From: Dugong dugon
Lineage: Eukaryota; Chordata; Mammalia; Sirenia; Dugongidae
DNA length: 64,000 nt
NCBI GenBank assembly: GCA_030035585.1
Contig: CM057460.1
Coordinates: 135,082,714 to 135,146,713 of the forward strand
Direction of reading: 5' to 3'
Made by a program: the position numbers and the translations under genes. The number at the start of each line of letters is the position of its first letter. The first letter of the stretch is position 1. The notes below the pieces were generated by a model, which made no database searches, had not been told where the DNA came from, and saw only the letters and a program-made list of their open reading frames with translations. This document shows positions 31,152-42,677 of this stretch, piece after piece.

Positions 31152-33640
31152 TACTCCTCTCTTCCGCCAATTAAATGGCAAATGCCTAATTAAACGTCAG
31201 GATCGTCTAGCTTTATTTCCTGTATTAATTTCACACGCATATCACAAATACAGTTGCGTTTTGAGGTTTAACGCAAAACTAATGAAAACCAAGAATGTGT
31301 ATTGCTTTATATCTGCTGCTTTTTGGTAATTTCCGAAGTTGTGATATGTTTACACCCAACATTTTGGGACATTAAAAGTGCTAAATATACTTCCGGAGAC
31401 CTGTGGAGATAACATTAAAGCAGGTTAAGAGAGTAAGGTTGAAAGCAATACAAGATTTGAAAGATCAACATTCATCCAGCTATTTTCACCATATTATTTC
31501 TTCATCTAGCTTCTGTATAAGTGTATGAGAAAAGCTAAACTAGATATTTGTTATTATTCTATTTTAAGGAAGTCTCTTCTTGCAGAATGTCTACCACTCC
31601 TCCATGAACTTCTTAATTCCGTGTAAAACCAAAATAATTTCAGGTTATAGCTACTTAAAGAATTTCCAAAGTTTCTCTGATGAAAAGACATTGGATATCA
31701 GCCTAGGGAATGAAGTGTAGTAATCTCTTTATGACTATTGGAGATAATTGTTGCGATAAGGATAATTATTACCAAAAAAGAATAGTTATATTTACTTTTT
31801 CCTTTCTATAGTCTGAGGATAAAGTACTGGTTAAAATGGGATTTTAAACACTAGGTTGTTCCGTAGTTAAGAAGATTTGTATTTCAGAAAATCTTATAAA
31901 ATTATATTGTCTTGATGGACCTCAAAAATGCTTATATCCTATGGAATTACTTGTATGTGTTGCTTTTCAAAGCAGTTCTTTAAAAATGTGAAAGAAAAAG
32001 ATAAAAAATGCTTTGAAAGAGGCCATTAAGTTAAATACCATCATTGCGAGCTAGAAGAGCTTCATTAAGCTTGCAGTTTCTCTTCTAAATTAAATCAGTA
32101 GTGGAAAAAACACCAGCAGTGCACCCCAAAGCCCTGGCTGAGCTCCCTATATTGTTTCTAGTGCAATCTTAAGATTTAATGCATGTTCACTAAGAGAAAA
32201 CCTAGATTAATCAGAGAAGGAATTGGGATAGATTCCTAATTAATATATGGCTATTGAACCAGTTTATAGCCTAGGTAACTTTTTTCCTCTGGCTGGAGGA
32301 AATGAATTATGATTTTATTTAAATTACTCTTACTGTGTTAATCTTCTGATAGCTCATTTTGAATTGACTGCACTGCTTTAATGTGTGAAGTGCGGGGGAG
32401 AAGAGAGAAGGGAAAGGAAATCAGATCGTTCTATTCGAGTTACACCTCACGTTGCTTACTAATTAAATGGCAATTAAGAAAACGGAAAACTGAGGTAGCC
32501 CTGTGTAATGCTGGGAGACGAGGTCTCTCCTTGTTTCAGGAATTTCTCTGGGCAAATGTAGGCACGTATTTGAAGCCATAACATGTGTTTTACAAAGATG
32601 AAATAAAAAGTGATTGAGTTTAATATAAATAAGTGATCAAAACAAATCAAAAATGCAAAGGTTGAGAAACTTTTTTCTCCCTTTGCAGGCGAAGTTGGTA
32701 TGTTTGTTACTTGAAAGACTATGAAAAACAGAAGCTTTTCCTTATTTCCATGTTGGATATGGGTGAGGAGGATGGGGGGGGAGGGGGAGAAGCACCTATT
32801 AATTTATTATGCATCGATTTTCCTAGTTTTCCTTTTAGTTTTTTGCCATCCCTCTCTCAAAGAGTTCTGTGACATAAAACCTCTGAGTATTGCTTCATTT
32901 TGTCACTTGGTATTTAAAATGGGCATTGATCACTTTCTTTTTTTCTTACAAGGCAAAGAAATAGACTTCCTATTTCTCCCTTTGCCATAGGAGAGTAACT
33001 CTGCCTGGAATCAGCAATTCATGACAATATTGCTCTGTAAAAAAAGGAACCCAGAAACACTCTTATCGCCTTGATACTTTGTTGTCATCTATGGCAAATG
33101 CCATAATGAAGGGGCTTGTAGCTCTCTTCCACAAAAAAAAAAAAAAAGAAAAGAAAAGAAGACAGCGGAAACTGTACAGCTTAGCTCGTGGGAACTCTCC
33201 CAGTATATCCCTGCTATGTAACTCGTACCCATCGATGTATTCTATGAAGTACACTTTACACTGAAGCTTTGAATACTTAGCTGCCTCTTCTTTCTTCTCT
33301 TCAAAGTCAAGTGGTGCGTTGTGTAATATAAATGGGGGATACCTTATATTACTGTCCTCATTTGCTGCTGGGTTTCCTGAAGCCACTGATTCCGTCAGGT
33401 TCTTTCGCAGTGGCCTCTCTCCGGGTTCTGTGAGTTAGTGAGTTGTCTAAGACCCTGTCGCTGCCTTTGGAAGGTAGCAAGAGGCAGTCGCGGGTTCGCG
33501 CCTGGCGTTTGATCCCAGGTTGTCTCTCTGCTGATCCAATTAGCTTTTCATACTTTTTTTTTTTTTTTTTTTGGTGAGGGTGTACCTCTCTTCTATCTGG
33601 AAAGGATGTGATAGCTAAGCCCACCAGGGTCACTCTGCGG
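31150..33640. other. AT-rich unique intron sequence
   Basis: No gene. AATTAAATGGCAA occurs at 31169-31181 and again at 32461-32473, each next to further TAATTAAA/CAATTAAG cores. An A-run (33133-33147) and a T-run (about 33549-33572) are present. Frames at 32381, 32721 and 33063 are not supported. Confidence 0.5.
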
Positions 33641-34319
33641 AGAGTGCAGTTTTGGGAAGCGGGGGCCTGTCTCTGTCTCCTCCCGACTTAGGGGAGCCCT
33701 GCAACGCAAGGAACAGCGCCGGGAGCAGCCCTGGCGTGCGAGCGGGCGTACAAGCAGGGCTAGAGACACGCGCTGGTAGCGTTGGCTTTCCAAGCGTTGG
33801 GCGGGGGGAGGGGGAGAGGGGCGGAGCGGGGGGGGGGGGGGGTTCGGAGAAGGAAATTTGGACCCAACCCTAGTTTGTCCAGTTGAGAGGAGAGTACTTT
33901 GGGGGCGGAAAGAGATAACAAACGAGGATAACTATTTTCCCTTTTTCCTCCAATTTCTTCCCACCCTGTTGAAATCGTGGATCTATCCGGGAGCCTTGAG
34001 CCCAGAGGCCTAACAGCAGACTCTGCTACCGGGGCACATCCTCTGCGCCCCTTCTACACAACGGCCCCGCGGTCAATGGCTTGTGAGCAACTTAGATTTC
34101 AGACCTGGTCCTTGCGGAGAGAGGCTCGGCATTGGCTTTTGCGTTGTTCTATTTTTCTTTTTCTCTTTTCTGTGTTTTATGTGTTCAAGCCCAGCCCTGT
34201 CCCGTAACACACGATTTAGCTATTTTACATCATTCGTTATCTAGCGCCCTGAAACTGAACATAGAGCCATATATTAGATTGAGGTTAGAAGAGGTGGCGA
34301 CTGTTTATTTAAGGTGATA

Positions 34320-34640
34320 AAATGGTCCATCAGCAGTAATCTCCATCGATATGTGCCACCAGGAGATGAAGGATGAGGGGACAAGCCACGATTAATTGCC
34401 CTATAGTTTTGTAGGAGAGAGTGGAGCCAGCCCAGACCCACTTCGATCTCCTTTCGCGGCTCCTATTCATCATCTCTCCATTGTATATGGCGGCCTCGCA
34501 GGGGCTGGGGCTGGCGAGGTTTATCTCTGCGCAATACTCTCTCACCCTTACACACTGGAGCTCCAATTTAATTTATTAATACAGTCATTGGGCGACAAAA
34601 TCCACATTTCTTCCCTCCCTCCTCTTTTTGTCTCTTCTTG
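34320..34640. promoter_or_regulatory. Candidate conserved intronic element
   Basis: Dense in short regulator-like words without repeats: CCACGATTAATTGCC (34387-34401), CCATTGTATATGGCGG (34479-34494) and CAATTTAATTTATTAATAC (34564-34582). It adjoins the CpG block at 34640. Composition-based inference only. Confidence 0.35.
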
Positions 34641-35530
34641 GTCCCAGGGCGTAGCCGGCAGCCAGACTCCGCAGGAAAAGCCCAGCGCATCTGCGATTGG
34701 CGCTGAGCTTTCAACTCACGCAGAGTCCTCAAGAAAGTTCCTCGCGAGCTGGACCGCCTCGCGGGGACTGGTGGCGGGACTAACCCACCTAGCCTCTGGA
34801 TCTGCTTTTAGACCCTCTCCGGGGGTCTGGAATACCTCTGCCTCATGGAATGGGTGGTAGAACGGTGGTGCGCGGCGGGGACTTCGGAGTGTGGGTGGCG
34901 GCGGCCACGCCTGATCTTGGAAGAGAGCCCTTCTCTGGAAGGAAGCGGATGAGGCCTTCAAAACGCAGTCTTAGGTGCGGAGGCCTCCTGCCGGCCTGAG
35001 CGCCCCACCCTTTGCAGTATCCTCCTACCCGGCCCCCCATCTTATCCAGCCTAAGGCACAAGCAGGGCAGAGGTAGAACGCAGGCTGGAGGCCCAGGGAC
35101 GCGAACCCTACGGCCGGAGGTTTCCGGACGCTGCGCTCAGCCGGCCCCAGTCGGGGCTCGCGGAGCACCTCCACCCCCAACCGGCGACCCCATGGCCTGT
35201 GCCTGCGCCCAGGACGCACGCGGCGCTGTGCGGGAGGGCTGCCAGCAGGCGGCACTCCTGGGGCCACGGCGCTAGATGGGGATCGATGAGCGCGGACCTC
35301 GCCGGGCTTGGCCTGTGGAACTGTCTGCCGCGACCTAGGTGGCGGTCGTGGAGGATTTACAGCCCGAGCGGTTATCGCCGCCCAGGCCGAGAGGCAAGCT
35401 TTTCAGCTGTTCCTTGGTTCCCTAGCGGGAGGGCGGGTGAGGGCAGGCGAAGGGCCGGCGTGGCGTACGCTCCCCGCCGGGCTGGGACTCCGCTTGCGTT
35501 CACACGCGCCTGTCGGCCTCCGCAGACATC
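34640..35530. promoter_or_regulatory. Intronic CpG-rich block 1
   Basis: High CpG density (for example CCTACGGCCGGAGG near 35107, CGGTCGTGGAGG near 35343, GGCGTACGCTCCCCGCCGG near 35462). It could be a second promoter or a Polycomb-type regulatory island. The overlapping frames on both strands (81-122 codons) follow from GC richness. A smaller GC patch with a G-run lies at 33650-33860. Confidence 0.6.
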
Positions 35531-35689
35531 TAAAGCCCTGGAACATTTTATATTTTCCCTTCGCTAGAACGAGAAATGAAATCCCAGAAAGGAAAACCAT
35601 GGCCTACGTTGTCTCCTTTAAGATAAAATATATCCGTTTTAAGTTACAGAAGTAGTACAAGCACTTGTAAACATTCAAACGATACAGAA

Positions 35690-35892
35690 ACCCACCCAGT
35701 GTCGTCGAGTGCATTCCGACTCACAGCGACCCCGTAGAACAGAATAGAACTGCTCTATAGGGCTTCTAAGGCTGTAAATCTTTCGGAAAGCAGACTGCCA
35801 CGCCTTTCTCCCGACTAGCGGCTGGTGGGTTCAAACGGCTGACCTTTCCGGTTAGCAGCCAGCAAGTAACCACTGCACCGCCAGGGCTTCAA
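35690..35892 (-). repeat. AfroSINE, long subtype, antisense
   Basis: CGTCGAGTGCATTCCGACTCACAGCG, CTGTAAATCTTTCGGAAAGC, CTTTCTCCCGACTAGCGGC and CACTGCACCGCCAGGGCTTC. Several CpGs remain, so it may be fairly young. Confidence 0.95.
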
Positions 35893-37435
35893 AATACAGA
35901 CGGGTATAAAATGGAGAGTGAAAGTCAGCTCCTCACTCCACTTGGCCTGGTCTTTCGAGGTCAGTAGGTGAAGAGGTCTGTGACCTAATGATACTCCCTT
36001 CCCTTATCCAGGGATACAGACAGGATTAACAGATGTATTCAGGATAGAAAATTGACAGTGATCTCTTATATTCCCTTGTGCTAAAATGGCATTTCAAGTA
36101 TCTTGTTTGGAGAATATGGAAATATTTCTCACAGATATAGAAAACTCTTTATGAATGACAATTATGAACTTGTACAAAAACTCTCTGATTTTAAGAGAAA
36201 GTGGGAACATTTTATTTGTCTCCTCTATAAATACCAATAGACTTGAGTATTGCTTGGCCTGGCATGCTTTGAATACATATACTTTAAATATATAATTTAT
36301 ATGTCTAATTTGGGCATCTAGTCTACTTCTCTCTCAAACCTTTTCATGTAGGTGTTCATGGCTCACTGGCTAGAGTACACTCTGTTAGAATGTACACTTG
36401 CTTCATATTTGTAAACCTCAAGTAATAAGTTACTTGTTTCAAACATCCTCAAGCTCCTCTGGGATTGACTCATTCGTCAGAAGCCAAATGCTTTCAGTTG
36501 CTCAGGTTTTATGTATTACAAAACAATAGCATTAGAATATAACGTGCATTTTGATGGCAATTGGTCGACTTTCCTGGCAGAACATTTTGATATAGCATGA
36601 AGTCTTTTACAAATTGAGAAAACTCACATTGGATGGGCTAATTACAGTGGCCTTGCCTATTTTGCTGTGAACCTAATAGACTTCTAGATATTGACGGAAC
36701 TTCAGTTTTTCACTGTGCAAAATGCTACTATTAAGTTTTTCAACACTTAGTGGAAACAAAGGAAACTTACTAAGTTGAAGAGGGTTTCAGATAACTTCTT
36801 AAGAGAAAGGACTCAGCCATTGTTTTAATTGCACACATTACAAATATTAGAAGTATGTTTCTTGTCTGTGGGGTAGTGGCTGAAGTTGGTACTTTTGCTC
36901 CTTATTTTATGTCTGATGTAGTTGGTGTGATGTTACATGTTGTGGAGGTGTCACAAATTGACATCTCTGGTCCAAACTGTTGGGTGAGTGAATACTAAAT
37001 GCTCTTGCATCTCACCCTTTGCTTCACTGAGTCAACCAAAAAGGGAAGGTCAGTTAAGCAACTCCCTGGGGTGATTTATTTTTATTTTCATGGAATATTG
37101 CCTTTGCTTATTGTCATTTGTTTTTAGCTATTTTTGCTAAGGTGCCGAAAGGCCATCTTTGATGTTAGGCACTAAAATTCAAAATTATGAACTTTAGCTA
37201 TTTACTTTCTCATTCATTCTCTTACTTTAACCTCCCCAAACCTCAGTGGCGGGGGTGGGAGGGGAGTGATGGGGGGGAAGGTGGGAGGGTGGAGGAGTAG
37301 AGCAATCTCTGTAACTCAATCATGCTACAACATTTTTTCATGGTTCCAAAATGGCTAACTTCAGTAAAATATTTCAGTTCAATTGATTGAGTCATGAGTT
37401 CGGATATAAAAGTCTCTGAGCTTTCATCAGTCTTC
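35893..37435. other. Unique AT-rich intron sequence
   Basis: No frame of 60 or more codons and no repeat recognised. A G-rich tract lies at 37246-37300. Confidence 0.5.
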
Positions 37436-37439
37436 CTAG

Positions 37440-37665
37440 ATCTCTGGGTTTGGAGGCTTTGGGGTCAGGCAGACCTTACTGTAAATCCCTTCTCCTGCCA
37501 CTTTCTAGCTTCTGGTCCTTGGTCAAGTTACAATACTCCTGAAACCTAAATTGGCTCATATGCAAAATGGAAATCAGGATAATTAGATAATATGGTAATT
37601 GTGTGGATTAAGACAGGTGCCTGATCATCGTAAGCACTTGATAATTGTGAGTTTTTATTGTCTCT
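37440..37665 (+). repeat. MIR SINE
   Basis: GGAGGCTTTGGGGTCAGGCAG, CTAGCTTCTGGTCCTTGGTC and GATCATCGTAAGCACTTGATAA form a MIR on the + strand. A C-run (about 37691-37703) follows. Confidence 0.85.
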
Positions 37666-38219
37666 TTCCATTTCTTCTTATGGCTTGAGTCCCCCCCCCC
37701 CCCTTCACAATCAAAACTTGAGAGAGAAGAAGTTGACATATGGAGAAGAGTGAGAATATTCCCAGCTAGGCCTTAGGGTGAAAAACAGAATTTGACACTT
37801 TTTATATAGTTTGTGTTGCTGACAGAGGGGGCTTTTTGTGTGAGGGAGGCCCAGAGGCGTGGATACTTCATTATCTACAGAAACAAGTTGTTGCTTTTCA
37901 GCTGAGAACCTGTGGACACCTCCAAGAAGCTTCTGTCATAGGGAAGTCCCGTCTTCCCCTGCCACTCTCTTGGGAGGAATAGCCAAGGAGAGGAGGGCAT
38001 AGCTGCGCGGGCCATAGCCCGCCTCGACGCAGAGAGGATGCTCACACAGCTACCTTTTGCTCGTTGTGAAGTAAATGGCGAAATGAGGGTTCGTTCGCCA
38101 TGCTGGGTTGCGATTCCGTGTTCCTTTGTCGAAGGTTACTCACTGACACTTTGTTACAAGTCCTTTGGGCATTTCGGCCTTCTCGGTACGGATGGGGTAC
38201 ACCCCGGATGATCTACCAG

Positions 38220-39640
38220 GCCTGGCTACGACCAAGGCCAGGCGCAGGTGCTCGGAGGCCTCAATGGCCACCCGCTGCCCTGCACGGGCGCACCTGTTGG
38301 TGCCCAGCTGTTACCGGTTCCGCCAGTCCTGGCTTGCCCGACGTCAAGACCCGTCCACAGGGCCCCGGTGCGCGGGGGCGCTGTGGCGCCCCTGGAAGGC
38401 TAGGCCATGGAAGCCAGGTCGCGCCGGCGGGCGCCGAGGTCGCCTCCTCGGGGCAGGCCCCGCGGGCCAGGGCGCAGACACGGCGGCTCCGCCAGATCCA
38501 TTAATAACCTGGAGGGCGCTGCGGTCGGACAGCGCGGTCGCCGCAGGCCCTGCTTCCCGCGGCCGCCCCGCCTCTTCTCGTTCAATTCGAGTTGAGGAAC
38601 ACTGGGTGCCTACGGACGCCCGGCCCGGAGGGGTGGGGGTGGGGGTCCCCTCGCGCGCGGCCTCTCTAGGAAGCGTCGGAGATGGCTTCAGCAACAGCAC
38701 GCACTCAGTTTGTAGCCCAAGATAATAGCATTTAGCCTCGGGATCAACCGTCGAGGCAGGAGTTGAGGCCGTCTCCATTGAACCATCACCCTGATCATTA
38801 AAGACCCATTACCCCCATCTTTAAATTTGCTGTTCGTTTCGGCTTCTGGGAAGAGCTTGCACGCGAGCACAGGCACAATCAAACCCGCCAGAAGAGCAAA
38901 TTTCTTCTCGCTCGGACAGGAGCGCCCACAGTGGGCGCTGACCCGGCACTCGAGGGATCACAGCGTGGACGCGCTCTCCGCGGCCGGGGGCCGGCGCTCG
39001 GCGGGGACGCGCCTTCCCCGGAGCCCCAGGTCCGCTCCGCCCTCTCCCGCGGGCGCCGGGGAGGCGGTGGAAGATACCGTCGCGTACCCGGGTGGAGAAG
39101 AATGCGAACGGTGCCTCGCGTCATACGGGTCGTCTACCTGCCCAAATGACTAAAATTTCTCCTCTCTAAATGTAAAAAGAGGAAAATCAAACACCCAGGC
39201 GACGAATGCAAAATCTTTCCGATATATCAAATTAGGCAAGAGACGGGAGTTTTCGTTGTAGTACAGCGATGATAAACACCTGACAGAAACCGCGGAAGGG
39301 GTGAGAGGGTCGGAGGGAGCGAGAGATAGAAGGGAAGAGAGAGACAAGACAGAGGGAGAGGTGCAGAAAGACAGAGGCGGGAAGCGAGAAACCGCGAGCC
39401 GTCGGTTCCGCGGCGAGGGTAAAGACGCCATCCCCACCCAGCTCGGGAGGCTTTTTGGGGCACCCGGGGTCCCGACTCCGTTCCAGGCCGACATGGATGC
39501 GGCGAATTCCAAGGCAGTGGCTCTGGTTCGGGCCTTTCCCACCTGTGGCCTGGGCGCCCCGAAGGCGCCATCTCCCCCGTAGGTCGTAGGTCGTTTACCT
39601 GGGCAGGGATTCAGTTCTCTAGCGGGGGGTTAAACAGGGT
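38220..39640. promoter_or_regulatory. Intronic CpG-rich block 2, next to PRDM6 exon 2
   Basis: CpG-dense DNA reaching almost to the second coding exon, strongest at 38250-38660 and 38940-39130 (for example GTCGCGCCGGCGGGCGCC near 38418). A purine-rich (GA)n-like segment lies at 39301-39400. The many 60-186 codon frames on both strands here have no family resemblance. Confidence 0.65.
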
Positions 39641-39700
39641 GGGCCACCCCGGGCGGCCGGGTTAACTCTCTCCTTCCGCTCTTTCCATGTGTCCCCGCAG

Positions 39701-40008
39701 GCTGCGACATGTGCGCGGACAACCGCAACGGTGAGTGCCCCATGCACGGGCCGCTGCACTCGCTTCGCAGGCTCGTAGGCACCAGCAGCGCCGCGGCTGC
39801 CGCGCCCCCGCCCGAGCTGCCCGAGTGGCTGCGGGACCTACCACGGGAGGTGTGCCTGTGCACTAGCACCGTGCCCGGCTTGGCCTACGGCATCTGCGCG
39901 GCGCAGAGGATTCAGCAGGGCACCTGGATTGGGCCCTTCCAGGGCGTGCTCCTGTCCCCGGAGAAGGTGCAGGCGGGCATCGTGAGGAACACGCAACATC
40001 TCTGGGAG
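39701..40008 (+). CDS. PRDM6: PRDM6 second coding exon (residues 191-293)
   Basis: Acceptor GTCCCCGCAG ends at 39700; donor GTAAGT starts at 40009. The first two bases complete Arg191. A Cys/His cluster follows (C192, C195, C203, H206: C-X2-C-X7-C-X2-H), a zinc-binding-like module ahead of the PR domain. Next come HSLRRLVG, a short Ala/Pro spacer (about 220-228), and the start of the PR (SET-related) domain: [43 protein letters not shown] and NTQHLWE. The exon ends in phase 0 after Glu293, so the PR domain is completed by an exon I do not see before 64000. The open frame past 40008 (to 40146) is read-through into intron. Confidence 0.97.
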
Positions 40009-40671
40009 GTAAGTCGCTCGGCGCGCAGCACTTTTCTACCAGGCCGGAAGCTTGGCCAGCACAGAGCCTTGGCCCTAGATGGGTCACTACCTCGGGGAGA
40101 GGCTCCCTTTGGTCTCCAGAGGGTAGTGGAGGATAGATTTCCCTAGTCTTGCAGATGGTTGGTGTCTGCAGTATCTACAGTAAGGAGGCCACAGAGCAAC
40201 AGCCCCGCAGACAGAAACACAGGGCCGACAGGTTTCTGAAGATGGAGTCACCTTAACCTGCCTTTGTTTTATCTGGGATGGATTTGACCCTTTTGTCTCC
40301 CTGGATCTTGAGAACATGAGAAACCAAATGAGGAGATGGAGCAGAGGAGGTTGGGCATTGGGGTGTAAGCTGGGTGACCTTTACGTCTCATTCTAAGCTC
40401 ATTCATTGTGATTCTGTGGCCTGGGCAGGGAGGAACATTGACATGACCAGGAGAAAGAGGAGTCCGGCTCATTTTCTCAGATAAAAACAATTTTGTAAAC
40501 ACTGACGTGTGGAAGACTGCAACGTGTTTCACAACTTTCAAAGTACGTGAATTATATTGTGAATCAGAAGTCCCAAATTCTGTTTCTTCTCTGACAAAAT
40601 TACACAATCTTTAAAAAGATAGTAAATCAAAACAAAAGAAAACAAACAAAAAACTCTGAGCACTTTGATAT

Positions 40672-40830
40672 AACCCCCAACCTGTTGCCCCTGAGTCCAT
40701 TCTGACTCATAGTGATCCAGCAGGACTAAGTAGAACTGCCCGGTAGGGTTTCTGAGGAGTGGCTGGTGGATTCGAACTGCCAGCCTTTTGGTTAGCAACC
40801 AAGCTCTTAACCACTGTGCCACCCAGCTGA
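40672..40830 (-). repeat. AfroSINE, antisense
   Basis: CCCTGAGTCCATTCTGACTC, CGGTAGGGTTTCTGAGG, CTGCCAGCCTTTTGGTTAGC and CTTAACCACTGTGCCACCC. Confidence 0.93.
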
Positions 40831-41051
40831 TGATAATACTTCAATGGCACAGTCTTATCTGATACTATTATTTAAAAGTAAACAACCTGATAGAAGGATG
40901 TTAACCAATGATTCTCATAAACCTTCATGGTTGATTATTGAGGTCTACTTTTGAACAGAGAGACTCTTATCATTGGTTAATTCCCCCACCAATTTTAGCC
41001 ACTCCTCCACTGGTAAAGAATTATTTATGAAATACAAGATGCTAGAAATCA

Positions 41052-41220
41052 TAGTGACCCCGTGTGACCGAGTACAACTCTCCCATAGGGTTTTCTTGGC
41101 TGTAGTCTTTACGGAAGCAGACTGCTGGTCTTTCTCTGAGGGAGCTGCTGTGTGGGTTCAAACCACCAACCTTTTAGTTAGCATCTGAGCACTTAACCCG
41201 TTGTACCGCCAGGGCTCCTT
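41052..41220 (-). repeat. AfroSINE, long subtype, antisense
   Basis: GTGACCCCGTGTGACCGAG, CTGTAGTCTTTACGGAAGCAG and AACCCGTTGTACCGCCAGGGC. It has the extra middle segment. Confidence 0.92.
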
Positions 41221-41879
41221 CTAGAAGTCATACCCTTAAGCAATATATAAATTTGAGTAACTGTGACCAAGTAATGTAATGGAGTGGGAATAGGTAAAAA
41301 GAAAGGTTTTTAAATGCTGGGGTCCAAGTTGGTATGGACCTCAGGACTCCATTTATGGGCCATTTTTGCAGCAGCTTGACCCTCACACTTGGCTAAGTGT
41401 CCTGTTGAGGTAATCATTTTTCACTGTGAGCTGCATCATGTTCACCAAATAAAACTCATGGGACTCAATAATCCACTCACATTTTTGCTGAGCACCTGCT
41501 CTGACCAACACTATGTTAGGCCCTGGATATACAGTATTGTGAAAAACAGACCTAGTCCCCAGAGCCCTCACATAACTACTGTATTGAGAATTAGGTGATG
41601 AGGTCTGTGTCTGCAAAAGCTCCTTTGATGGGTGAGGAGCTGAGTGTTTGCGCCCACAGTCCAGCAGCCCAAGATAGCAGTATGGCAGCCAACACATTTA
41701 CCTGCTGGGGTACAATGCTCAGGCTCTCAGGCTCCACCTTTTTCACTCTCAAACTATTGTTGGAAAACAACTATCCATTTTTCATCTTTCAGGATAGGAT
41801 TCCCGATTGAGGGGGGAAGAAAAAAGTTGGATATATTTATGTTACCAAATTGTGCTTTTTTATTTTAACAGAAATTTTT

Positions 41880-41998
41880 AAAGGAAAACAGGGAAGGAGA
41901 AAATGGCTTGCTATACAGAAGTAGATTAGAAGTTAGAGCTTTTGGATAAGAAAAACTGGCAAGTGAGAAATTATCAAAGCATCTGGTTTTGCAACATT
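41880..41998 (+). repeat. 119-bp direct repeat, copy 1
   Basis: Runs from AAAGGAAAACAGGGAAGG to GGTTTTGCAACATT. Identical at every base, by my comparison, to 42559-42677. Confidence 0.97.
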
Positions 41999-42558
41999 TC
42001 CTAGTTGATTTTGTTTCTAATTAGTTTGTAACTCCACTGTGGTTTAAAGTTTATAAAACACTTCTAGGCACTTTTCATGTTCCCTTGGCGTTATTAGAGA
42101 CTCTGATACCGTCCAGTTGAAGGTTGGCCAATACTTTTCTGGGAAAATTGTGAAGTAATTGTTCAGTGTTACAGATTTGCTTTACGTGAAAATGTTAAAA
42201 CTGAACACTCTTTACGCTATTTTAGTTCCGTCCAATGCCTTGGGTTTAGTGCCCATCTATTTTTAGAGTGCCAGGGGACAAAGCTATAAGCATGAAAAAA
42301 AGCTCCTAGTTTCCTGTTTTTGTTTTTTTTAATCTACAAGGCTTTGAATGATTGGGCTGTTGGCAAGAAGCCACTACACATATAGAGTATATTAATATAT
42401 ATTAACATTGAAAACTGTGGAACTTTTGTTTTATACCTTGATGAAGTTAAAATTCTGTTGTAGAAACTAGAGAATATAACCTTTTTTTTTTTTTGATATT
42501 TTAGTAGATACAAAATGAGTTTTATCTGTTGTTTTGGATATGTGGGCTGAGTATGTGG

Positions 42559-42677
42559 AAAGGAAAACAGGGAAGGAGAAAATGGCTTGCTATACAGAAG
42601 TAGATTAGAAGTTAGAGCTTTTGGATAAGAAAAACTGGCAAGTGAGAAATTATCAAAGCATCTGGTTTTGCAACATT
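42559..42677 (+). repeat. 119-bp direct repeat, copy 2
   Basis: Perfect copy of 41880-41998, offset 679 bases. Flanks differ: copy 1 is followed by TCCTAGTTGATT and copy 2 by AGAATTTTTTCT. Confidence 0.97.

Larger units (their letters stand above)
30386..39700 (+). other. PRDM6: PRDM6 first coding intron
   Basis: Donor GTACGT at 30386, acceptor TGTGTCCCCGCAG ending at 39700. Mostly repeat-poor, a common property of developmental-gene introns. It holds one antisense AfroSINE, a MIR, an A30 tract, homopolymer G and C runs, and two CpG-rich blocks. No coding exon recognised inside. Confidence 0.9.

Noticed and set aside
38100-39582. Long frames (up to 186 codons) in intronic CpG block 2
   Set aside because: No splice pairing with PRDM6 exons, no family resemblance, and simultaneous opposite-strand openness.
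41880-42677. The 119-bp repeat as a transposon target duplication or LTR pair
   Set aside because: Far too long for a target duplication, no TG...CA ends or primer site, and the 560 bases between show no retroelement features.
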